A stretch of 6,271 nucleotides of DNA, taken from positions 1 through 6,271 of the forward strand of contig JAHDBX010000109.1 of assembly GCA_020630145.1 (NCBI GenBank). Direction: 5' to 3'. Every line of letters begins with the position of its first letter. Position 1 is the stretch's first letter. The DNA is from Gammaproteobacteria bacterium. GTDB taxonomy: Bacteria; Pseudomonadota; Gammaproteobacteria; HTCC5015. Below are positions 1 to 4,757 of the stretch, piece after piece. The notes beneath the pieces were generated by a model. It was not told the DNA's origin. It worked only from the letters and a program-made list of their open reading frames with translations, and searched no databases. The translations under genes and the position numbers were made by a program.

Positions 1-162
1 GACACCATGCTGTCAGTAGGGTGTGATTATACTGCGCATATGCTCGCTAAATAGCGAAAACAAGGGTAATGCTTGAGTATGTAGCTGTATATATTAATGA
101 CATGCTACTGACAAAAAAGCCTTACGTTTTTAATAAAATAAATAAGATTGTGGAGTAATAGT

Positions 163-540
163 ATGGGTAATCCGGTAGCGTGGTTTGATATTTATGTTGA
201 TGATATGGATAGAGCAAAAGCGTTCTATGAATCGACTCTTGATGTGAAAATGGGTGATTTAGGTGACCCTAGCGACCCGAATATTGTGATGAAGGCTTTT
301 CCTTCTGAAATGGAAACATACGGTGCTACAGGCGCCTTGGTTAAAATGAAGGGCGCAACGGTTGGACAAAATAGCGTTATTGTATATTTTGCATGTGATG
401 ATTGTGCTGTAGAAGAGTCTCGCGTTGAGTCTGCTGGTGGTCAGGTTGCTAAGCCGAAGTATTCCATTGGTGAGTTTGGTTTTGTATCCTTAGTGATTGA
501 TACAGAAGGTAATATGATTGGTTTGCATTCAAGAAAATAG
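163..540 (+). CDS. VOC-superfamily (glyoxalase/bleomycin-resistance fold) small protein
   Basis: A 125-residue protein with the fold signature of the vicinal oxygen chelate superfamily: an N-terminal beta-alpha unit (VAWFDIYVDDMDRAKAFYE, residues 5-23) and a C-terminal strand-turn-strand ending DTEGNMIGLHSRK (113-125). Its length fits a single-domain, two-module VOC protein of the COG3324 glyoxalase-related type. The reading frame extends back to a TTG at 148, but the ATG at 163 is preferred. It has a TGGAG Shine-Dalgarno 7 nt upstream (151-155), and the family normally begins just before the first strand. The usual first metal ligand (His or Glu on strand 1) is not obvious; H122 near the C-terminus is one possible ligand. 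The substrate cannot be told, and the family includes enzymes, resistance proteins and binding proteins. A possible promoter is CTGACA (108-113) with TAAAAT (134-139), but the 20-bp spacing is poor. The family call is firm, the function is not. Confidence 0.88.
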   Translation: MGNPVAWFDIYVDDMDRAKAFYESTLDVKMGDLGDPSDPNIVMKAFPSEMETYGATGALVKMKGATVGQNSVIVYFACDDCAVEESRVESAGGQVAKPKYSIGEFGFVSLVIDTEGNMIGLHSRK

Positions 541-563
541 AACGTATTATATGCTCAGTACGG

Positions 564-589
564 TGGGGCAATCACTTGTTATTGCCCCA
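564..589. other. GC-rich hairpin downstream of the VOC gene
   Basis: A perfect 9-bp inverted repeat, TGGGGCAAT (564-572) and ATTGCCCCA (581-589), with an 8-nt loop begins 23 nt after the VOC stop codon. It sits where a terminator is expected. However, neither strand has a T tract straight after the stem, so it is at best a weak intrinsic terminator or an RNA 3'-end stabiliser. Confidence 0.5.
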
Positions 590-661
590 GGTGTTGAGTG
601 TGCCAATGGCAAGGTTTAGGCATGACTTATTATTGCTTGTTGAATAACAGCATTAAACCTA

Positions 662-713
662 TTTTGAATGACTATAATAGCCTTTTAAAACACTTTAGAA
701 TGACTCTAATTGC
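662..713. repeat. Two-copy 20-bp imperfect direct repeat upstream of the YjbR-like gene
   Basis: TTTTGAATGACTATAATAGC (662-681) recurs as TTTAGAATGACTCTAATTGC (694-713), with 17 of 20 positions identical and an offset of 32 bp, close to three helical turns. The second copy contains the dyad TTAGA-N5-TCTAA. The first contains a consensus TATAAT (673-678), but no good -35 lies 16-18 bp before it. The pair lies 28-79 bp before the downstream start codon, so it may be tandem binding sites for one regulator or duplicated promoter DNA. Confidence 0.45.
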
Positions 714-740
714 TTAGGTTAATTATATAAGGGTGTCGGT

Positions 741-1103
741 ATGACATATGATGAATACAATGATTTTTGTCGCTCACTGCCTGCAACATCTTATGTTGTA
801 CAGTGGGGCGGTTCACATGTCTGGAAGGTAGGCGGGAAGGTGTTTGCTGTAGGTGGTTGGGCTGATGATAGGCCAGCTTTTACCTTTAAAACATCTGATT
901 TGCACTTTGAAATTTTACGCGATGAACCGGGCTTTAGGCCTGCGCCTTATTTAGCATCTCGCGGTATGAAATGGATACAGCAATACGCTGAAACGTCAAA
1001 GCCCGATGAAGAAGTTAGATATTATATTGAAGATTCTCATCGCATTGTGTCATTGGGTTTAACGAAGAAGAAGCAAAAGGAGTTGGGTCTTAATCAGGAT
1101 TAA
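741..1103 (+). CDS. MmcQ/YjbR-fold family protein
   Basis: A 120-residue protein that matches the MmcQ/YjbR family by pattern. It has an N-terminal helix with an early Cys (DEYNDFCRSLPATSY, residues 4-18), a beta sheet around WKVGGKVFAVGGW (28-40), the FTFKTSDLHFEILRDEPGFRPAPYLASRGMKW-type central segment (47-78), and a C-terminal helix pair ending SHRIVSLGLTKKKQKELG (99-116). The length is typical for the single-domain family. Members have a CyaY-like or double-wing DNA-binding fold, and their cellular role is poorly defined. The ATG is supported by AAGGG (729-733), 7 nt upstream. The gene appears to stand alone, with a repeat-containing promoter region before it and a strong terminator after it. 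The basic C-terminal stretch (TKKKQK) would suit nucleic-acid binding, but that is inference. Confidence 0.88.
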   Translation: MTYDEYNDFCRSLPATSYVVQWGGSHVWKVGGKVFAVGGWADDRPAFTFKTSDLHFEILRDEPGFRPAPYLASRGMKWIQQYAETSKPDEEVRYYIEDSHRIVSLGLTKKKQKELGLNQD

Positions 1104-1134
1104 AATATATCCTTTCCAGCGTATTTTTGCTTAA

Positions 1135-1167
1135 GAAAGAGGGGGGGCACCAGCCCCCTTCTTTTTT
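1135..1167. terminator. Bidirectional intrinsic terminator between convergent genes
   Basis: The stem GGGGGC (1143-1148) pairs with GCCCCC (1153-1158) around an ACCA loop, extended by two G-T pairs. It is flanked by an A-rich 5' side and TTCTTTTTT (1159-1167) on the + strand. On the - strand the stem is followed by TCTTTCTT. It ends the YjbR-like gene (stop at 1103) and probably also the convergent HAF-repeat gene (stop at 1191). Confidence 0.88.
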
Positions 1168-1190
1168 GACTTTGTTTTTAAGGGAAGTGT

Positions 1191-2411
1191 TTAGTCGTCA
1201 CAAATTTCAGTTATTGAGTCTGGGTAAAACTTGCAGATGGATACATGCCAACGAGTAGCATGAGTTTCACCTGTTACTGTTTCGCTTTCACCGACAATAA
1301 TGCCTTGTGTGTTAATTGAAAATGCTTTACTGTTTTTTCCACCTAGTGTGCCTAATGATTGCATGCCTAATTTAGCTCGCCATATGAAGGCGTGTGTTTC
1401 ACCTGTAGCTGTTTCGCTATAGCCGACCACGGTGGAGTTATCATTTATGTCTTGTGCTGAACTGTTTGTGCCACCCAATGTGCCTAAATCATAATGTTGG
1501 CTTGGGCTAGGCCAGATAACAGCATGATAACGAAGGGGTGATACTAGTAGGCCTTTGCCTGCAACAGCGCCGTGATTGTTGATAGCGTATCCGTAATCAT
1601 CTGCATAGCTAAAAGCTTTAAGTTTTTCAAGGTTGCCAGACTGCCAACGAAATGCTCGACCATCGGCTACTAAAGTGCCGGCTGCTTGATCTTTATCATT
1701 TATGTCATAAACAACAGAGGGACGATATGTCCCTGGTTCAGTTGCTTCTGTGAAATGAGGGAAGGGAGGGTAGTTTGATACTCGATTAATATCCCAGATA
1801 ACCCCCGAGGTGTAAATGTTGCCTGCTATGAGGCCGGCAGTGTTAACAGCATAAGCGAAACTATTGAGGTTGAGTTCATCGTTGGGTGGGTAAGTGCCAA
1901 TGTCTCTCATGGTGTTGTATCGATAAAAAAAACTTGTTGCGGTATTGGTGCTATTCATTGCGTGGCCGACGATATTACCGTTGTTGCTTATACCATAGGC
2001 AAAACTGTCTCCGCCATTTGGTAGTGTGCCGAGGCTGCGCATTCCATTTCCATCGATAACAAATGCCCTCTTGTTTTGCAATAAGTTGATATTAAATATG
2101 CTCATTGTATAGCGCTTACTACGTTTAAGCGTTTGCTCAGTTTGAGACAAAGCATTTGAGCTTTTTAAAGAACTGGTTTGGGTGGTGTTGTGTTTCCCAT
2201 ATAATGCGCCGACGTCGCTATAACCCACTATATAGCCATCGTCGTTAATATCTCTAGCTGAACTGTCTTTGCCGTGGGGTAGTGTGCCTAGGTCATGTGC
2301 TGCAATATTGCTTATATATTCGATGTAGTTAACTGACGCGGCATATGATGTTGGTACGATAAGAAAGGGAGTGAGTATGCCTAGGAGTGTTAAATGTTTA
2401 CTTTTTATCAT
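1191..2411 (-). CDS. Exported HAF-repeat protein (probable extracellular repeat family)
   Basis: A 406-residue protein with an apparent Sec signal peptide: K3/K5, a hydrophobic core around 8-20, and likely cleavage after SYA at residue 24. The mature part consists of about seven divergent repeats, each with a LGTLxxGxxS...A..IN..G.IVG pattern. They sit near residues 40-65, 127-150, 171-198, 234-256, 264-285, 308-331 and 352-375. They are interspersed with HAF-type strands (RAFVI 115, RAFRW 252, HAVIW 296, HAFIW 340, HATRW 384). This is the pattern of the HAF extracellular repeat family, which probably folds as a beta-propeller or similar closed repeat. The last two repeats are closest to each other, 44 residues apart (132 bp in DNA). 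The C-terminus has two Cys (C393 region and C404) and no PEP-CTERM, LPXTG or autotransporter signal. An AAGGA Shine-Dalgarno (2419-2423) lies 7 nt before the ATG. The function of the family is unknown. Nothing beside it suggests an export partner. Confidence 0.85.
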   Translation of the reverse strand: MIKSKHLTLLGILTPFLIVPTSYAASVNYIEYISNIAAHDLGTLPHGKDSSARDINDDGYIVGYSDVGALYGKHNTTQTSSLKSSNALSQTEQTLKRSKRYTMSIFNINLLQNKRAFVIDGNGMRSLGTLPNGGDSFAYGISNNGNIVGHAMNSTNTATSFFYRYNTMRDIGTYPPNDELNLNSFAYAVNTAGLIAGNIYTSGVIWDINRVSNYPPFPHFTEATEPGTYRPSVVYDINDKDQAAGTLVADGRAFRWQSGNLEKLKAFSYADDYGYAINNHGAVAGKGLLVSPLRYHAVIWPSPSQHYDLGTLGGTNSSAQDINDNSTVVGYSETATGETHAFIWRAKLGMQSLGTLGGKNSKAFSINTQGIIVGESETVTGETHATRWHVSICKFYPDSITEICDD

Positions 2412-2495
2412 GGTGCTATCCTTATTCTATTAAATATATTGTTTTCTTCGTTACAAAAAATATAAAGTTAATGTGTGTGTTCCTGCTTATGCTTT

Positions 2496-2521
2496 TTTAC
2501 TACAATGTAATGCGTAGTAAA
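2496..2521. promoter_or_regulatory. Operator-like inverted repeat in the HAF/MerR divergent intergenic region
   Basis: Perfect 8-bp arms TTTACTAC (2496-2503) and GTAGTAAA (2514-2521) flank a 10-nt spacer. The centre lies about 97 bp before the HAF-protein start and 146 bp before the MerR-type start. The arms are AT-rich and no T run of terminator type follows the stem on the + strand, so a protein-binding dyad is more likely than a terminator. The regulator is unknown. A smaller palindrome, AGAC-N4-GTCT (2523-2534), adjoins it. Confidence 0.4.
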
Positions 2522-2654
2522 TAGACTCATGTCTCATTTGGTGAAAAGTGTGTGGGTTAATTTTATAAATGTGAATTCGTAGTCGTTTGAAATACCTTGC
2601 TTATATATTAACTGCTGGTACTCTTGCTAAGAGATAGAATTAAGAGGTACCTAC

Positions 2655-3065
2655 ATGCTTATAGGTGAGCTTGCAGCAAAGTCTGGTTTTTCGCGAGATA
2701 CCATTCGTTATTATGAGAAACTTGGATTAATTCAAGTTGATAAGCTTAATCGTGGCGCAAATAATTATAAAAATTATTCGTCGTATAGCTTGGAGCGCTT
2801 AGTACAAATTGCTCACTTTAAAGACTTGGGATTTACCTTAACTGAAATTTCAGGTTTGCTGACCTCTTTTGAAGGCAAAGACGCTCCCTGTGTTGATTTG
2901 CCAAGTAAGCTAAAAGATAAAATTTCAATGTTTGATGATAAGATTGCTTTACTTGAAAAGTATAAAAGTAAACTGCTTGTTGTGCAGCAAGCCTGTGATG
3001 GCGGATGCAGTAGCTCGACAAATTTACCCGACTGTTTTTCTCAAAAGCCTGGCGAAGAAAACTAA
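2655..3065 (+). CDS. MerR-family metal-responsive regulator, ZntR/MerR divalent-metal type
   Basis: A 136-residue cytoplasmic transcription factor that should bind its promoter as a dimer and untwist it when metal is bound. The winged helix-turn-helix is clear at residues 2-26 (IGELAAKSGFSRDTIRYYEKLGLI). The second helical part runs to about 70, and the long dimerisation helix is at about 80-112. Cysteines sit at C79, C114, C118 and C127. C79 and C114 have the 35-residue spacing of C82/C117 in Tn501 MerR and match C79/C114 of ZntR. A Cys rather than a Ser at the start of the dimer helix is the mark of divalent-metal sensors (Zn, Cd, Pb, Hg) as opposed to Cu/Ag/Au sensors. The loop ACDGGCSSSTNLPDC is longer than in MerR, so the exact metal is open. 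AGAGG (2643-2647) lies 7 nt before the ATG. Its stop codon overlaps that of the convergent MerF-like gene, whose promoter carries a matching operator and is its likely target. Confidence 0.9.
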   Translation: MLIGELAAKSGFSRDTIRYYEKLGLIQVDKLNRGANNYKNYSSYSLERLVQIAHFKDLGFTLTEISGLLTSFEGKDAPCVDLPSKLKDKISMFDDKIALLEKYKSKLLVVQQACDGGCSSSTNLPDCFSQKPGEEN

Positions 3066-3316
3066 GCGTTATTGCTTTTGCAAGAGCAGCCTGGTTTGCA
3101 AGATTTTTTCCTGGTTTTTAATATAAGCACGGTAAATAAAAGTAAGCTTATAAGAAATAGTCCCATTGCTGCTGATTCTAAATAGATGGCCATAGTTGAG
3201 ACGGCTCCAATACCCAGTATGGATAAGAAAGGTATGGTTAAACAGCATGCTATACACGAAGCTAGTGATAGCCATGCTAGGCGTTTTGTGGGTTTGGTTT
3301 GGTTAAAAATATTCAT
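3062..3316 (-). CDS. MerF-like small inner-membrane metal transport protein
   Basis: An 84-residue protein with two predicted membrane helices (about 13-33 and 45-67). Its cysteine layout resembles that of MerF: a cluster within the first helix (C21, C24, C25 in ASCIACCLTIPFL) and a cytoplasmic C-terminal group (C73, C77, C79 in SCKPGCSCKS). MerF moves Hg(II) inward using Cys pairs in the same two places (21/22 and 71/72). A basic stretch (KTRKKSCK) follows helix 2, which fits a cytoplasmic tail. The frame is open back to a TTG at 3379 and an ATG at 3373. Both lie inside the predicted -35 and operator, so the first usable start is the ATG at 3316, about 25 nt after the predicted transcription start. 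Its Shine-Dalgarno is poor. No mercuric reductase or MerP is seen, so the cargo may be another thiophilic metal. The stop overlaps the regulator's stop on the other strand. Confidence 0.68.
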   Translation of the reverse strand: MNIFNQTKPTKRLAWLSLASCIACCLTIPFLSILGIGAVSTMAIYLESAAMGLFLISLLLFTVLILKTRKKSCKPGCSCKSNNA

Positions 3317-3340
3317 AATAAATCTATATTGCTGTAAATA

Positions 3341-3380
3341 AAGCGATATCTTAAACCGTGGAGCATACTCCATGGTCAAG
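3341..3380 (-). promoter_or_regulatory. MerR-type promoter and operator of the MerF-like gene
   Basis: On the - strand, -35 TTGACC (3379-3374) and -10 TAAGAT (3353-3348) are separated by 20 bp. That is the overlong spacing MerR-family activators need. Between them, partly overlapping the -35, is a near-perfect 20-bp dyad (3375-3356) of form CC-N-TGGAG-N-AT-N-CTCCA-N-GG. The TGGAG-N4-CTCCA core is the same as I recall for the ZntR site in the E. coli zntA promoter. Transcription would begin near 3341 and reach the ATG at 3316. The regulator is most likely the adjacent MerR-type protein. Confidence 0.85.
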
Positions 3381-3427
3381 GCAATATAGTTACTAAATTA
3401 GAATAAGTAGCAAATGGTGCTGTTATT

Positions 3428-4309
3428 TTAGCCCTTTACAGCCCCAGCCATTAAGCCACGTAAAAAATAGCGCCCCGATACGATATATACAATTAGTGTT
3501 GGTAGGCCAGCGAGTAATGCGCCTGCAAAATGTACGTTATATTCTTTTACGCCATGCGATGAGACTACTAAATTGTTTAAGGCGACCGTCATGGGGATGC
3601 TGTTGAAGTCTGAAAAAGATACGCCAAATAAAAAGTCATTCCATACATTGGTAAATTGCCAAATAATAGTGACAACTATAATGGGTATGGAGCCGGGTAT
3701 GAGTATTTTAAAAAAGATTTGAAAAAAATTGGCACCATCAATTTGTGCTGCACGAACTAGCTCTGTTGGATAGCTTGCGTAGAAATTACGAAAAAATAGT
3801 GTAGTAAATCCCAGGCCATATATGACATGTATCATAACTAAGCCGCTAGTTGTGCCAGCCAAACCAAGTATGCCAAGCACGCGAGCCATTGGTATGAGTA
3901 CAATCTGAAAAGGGATAAAGCAAGATAGTAGCAATAAACCAAATACAATGCCGCTGCCTTTAAATTGCCACTTTGTTAATACATAGCCATTGAGTGCGCC
4001 TAGAAAGGTAGAAATAATAACAGCGGGCACTACCATAACAATAGAGTTAATAAAGTATGGCTTTAAACCTGAATGGTTTAAGCCCACATGTGTATGTGCC
4101 CATGCTGAATACCAAGCATATGAGGTCCACTCATTAGGCAGGGCAAGCATATTGCCTTGGCGAATTTCACTTAGCGGTTTAAATGAATTAACTAACATCA
4201 CGTATAAGGGTGCCAGATAATACAGGGCAAACAAGATGAGTATGCTGTAGATAATTAGTCTTGTGAGGTGGCTTTTAGGGTGTTGGTAAAAGTGAGATAT
4301 GTTGTGCAT
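3428..4309 (-). CDS. Carbohydrate ABC transporter permease, GtsC/MalG type (orphan)
   Basis: A 293-residue inner-membrane permease of the binding-protein-dependent transport family. About six membrane helices are visible (near 17-38, 86-110, 122-142, 149-171, 206-226 and 262-282). The EAA loop that docks on the ATPase is at 183-205 (ELVRAAQIDGA...ILIP, with the invariant G192). The C-terminus FLRGLMAGAVKG is typical of the CUT1 group, and the best fit by memory is GtsC of the Pseudomonas glucose/mannose system. The length is normal and no frameshift is seen. The start is the ATG at 4309, with GGGG about 7 nt before it. Such permeases work as a heterodimer with a second permease plus a binding protein and an ATPase. 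None of these is adjacent: the 448 bp upstream hold no gene and the next gene is divergent. Partners must be encoded elsewhere, or the gene is a survivor of a broken operon. No terminator is evident before the MerF-like promoter 48 bp downstream. Confidence 0.9.
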   Translation of the reverse strand: MHNISHFYQHPKSHLTRLIIYSILILFALYYLAPLYVMLVNSFKPLSEIRQGNMLALPNEWTSYAWYSAWAHTHVGLNHSGLKPYFINSIVMVVPAVIISTFLGALNGYVLTKWQFKGSGIVFGLLLLSCFIPFQIVLIPMARVLGILGLAGTTSGLVMIHVIYGLGFTTLFFRNFYASYPTELVRAAQIDGANFFQIFFKILIPGSIPIIVVTIIWQFTNVWNDFLFGVSFSDFNSIPMTVALNNLVVSSHGVKEYNVHFAGALLAGLPTLIVYIVSGRYFLRGLMAGAVKG

Positions 4310-4380
4310 TTTGCTACCCCGGTGCTGTCTTTAAAAGTGTTTGTTCTTAATATAACTAGCGCTAATGTTTTGCTTTTAGC

Positions 4381-4403
4381 TCAGCTGTGGGGTGTACAGC
4401 TGA
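4381..4403. promoter_or_regulatory. Operator-like perfect dyad upstream of the permease
   Basis: TCAGCTGT (4381-4388) and ACAGCTGA (4396-4403) form a perfect 8-bp inverted repeat around the 7-nt spacer GGGGTGT. It is centred about 83 bp before the permease start. No T tract follows on either strand, so a regulator-binding site is favoured over a terminator. The protein that would bind is unknown. Confidence 0.45.
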
Positions 4404-4565
4404 TATTAGAAGTATAACTAATTTAGCTTTTTTTAATCGTGCTTTTAATCGCGGCCTTCCCCGTTCTGTATTTTCTTATGTATTGATTAAATTGTAATTG
4501 TATAAAAAATAGTCGATTTTATGACGCGTTTTATGTATGATAGTTTACAGCAAGTTTAGCGAAAA

Positions 4566-4646
4566 TACGTACTTTTACTTATATTTTGGGGGAATTTAGG
4601 AGATTTTACGTACTTTTACTCATGTGTTCTTGCGTATTTTTACGCA
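4566..4646. promoter_or_regulatory. Three-copy GTA-N4-TAC element array upstream of the sensor gene
   Basis: TACGTACTTTTACT occurs exactly twice (4566-4579 and 4607-4620). A third, more symmetrical version, TGCGTA-TTTT-TACGCA, is at 4631-4646. All share the core CGTA-YTTT-TAC. The offsets are 41 bp and 24 bp. A degenerate fourth element, GTA-AAAA-TAG, is at 4681-4690. Repeated short dyads in the leader of a sensor gene suggest binding sites for a dimeric regulator such as a LuxR/NarL-type response regulator, but no known consensus is matched with confidence. Confidence 0.5.
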
Positions 4647-4665
4647 GAAAATGATCTTAATTAGG

Positions 4666-4691
4666 CCTATTTGTTGTTAAGTAAAAATAGG
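4666..4691. repeat. CCTATTT/AAATAGG inverted repeat in the sensor leader
   Basis: Perfect 7-bp arms at 4666-4672 and 4685-4691 are separated by 12 nt, ending 66 bp before the sensor start. It could form a weak hairpin in the leader RNA or be a protein site. It is AT-rich, so chance is possible. Confidence 0.25.
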
Positions 4692-4757
4692 TTGTAAAGC
4701 GTTGGTTGCTGTTAATTGGTTTAAACATTTTTTCTATATTTTGAGGGGATTTTTACT

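Larger units (their letters stand above)
4310..4757. other. 448-bp divergent regulatory region with no gene
   Basis: No plausible coding sequence was found on either strand between the permease start and the sensor start. Frames upstream of the permease are broken by many stops and show no remnant of a partner permease. The stretch is AT-rich and holds an 8-bp-arm dyad (4381-4403), three GTA-N4-TAC elements (4566-4646) and a CCTATTT/AAATAGG inverted repeat (4666-4691). A weak promoter candidate for the sensor is TATGAT at 4536-4541. GGA motifs at 4591-4593, 4599-4601 and next to the sensor Shine-Dalgarno could suit CsrA-type control, but that is speculative. Confidence 0.7.

Noticed and set aside
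1..54. Possible C-terminal tail of a gene entering from the left edge (+), 17 open codons ending at TAG 52-54
   Set aside because: Seventeen open codons are expected by chance and the residues match nothing recognisable. The stop lies inside a small palindrome, TCGCTA-AA-TAGCGA (44-57), which may be the real feature or chance.
73..95. Promoter TTGAGT with TATATT upstream of the VOC gene
   Set aside because: The spacer is only 11 bp, far from 16-18.
148..162. Upstream TTG start for the VOC protein
   Set aside because: The ATG at 163 has a well-placed TGGAG, and the five extra residues fall before the normal family start.
2608..2640. Autoregulatory MerR-type promoter for the regulator gene (TTAACT, CTCTT-GCT-AAGAG dyad, TAGAAT)
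   Set aside because: The spacing would be 21 bp with the dyad off-centre, and the implied start would fall on the Shine-Dalgarno. The dyad arms also do not match the operator at 3356-3375.
3317..3379. Longer N-terminus for the MerF-like protein (TTG 3379 or ATG 3373)
   Set aside because: Those codons lie inside the predicted -35 and operator, upstream of the expected transcription start, and the extra residues break the family pattern.
3990..4220. 76-codon open frame on the + strand inside the permease gene
   Set aside because: It is a shadow of the permease, which is full length with clear family motifs.
4598..4654. Leader peptide starting at ATG 4622 (about 10 residues, MCSCVFLRRK) after AGGAG 4598-4602
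   Set aside because: The Shine-Dalgarno is about 19 nt from the ATG, too far, and the frame overlaps the repeat array that explains the sequence better.
4735..4740. TATATT as the -10 of the sensor gene
   Set aside because: Transcription would start on top of the Shine-Dalgarno, and no acceptable -35 is present.
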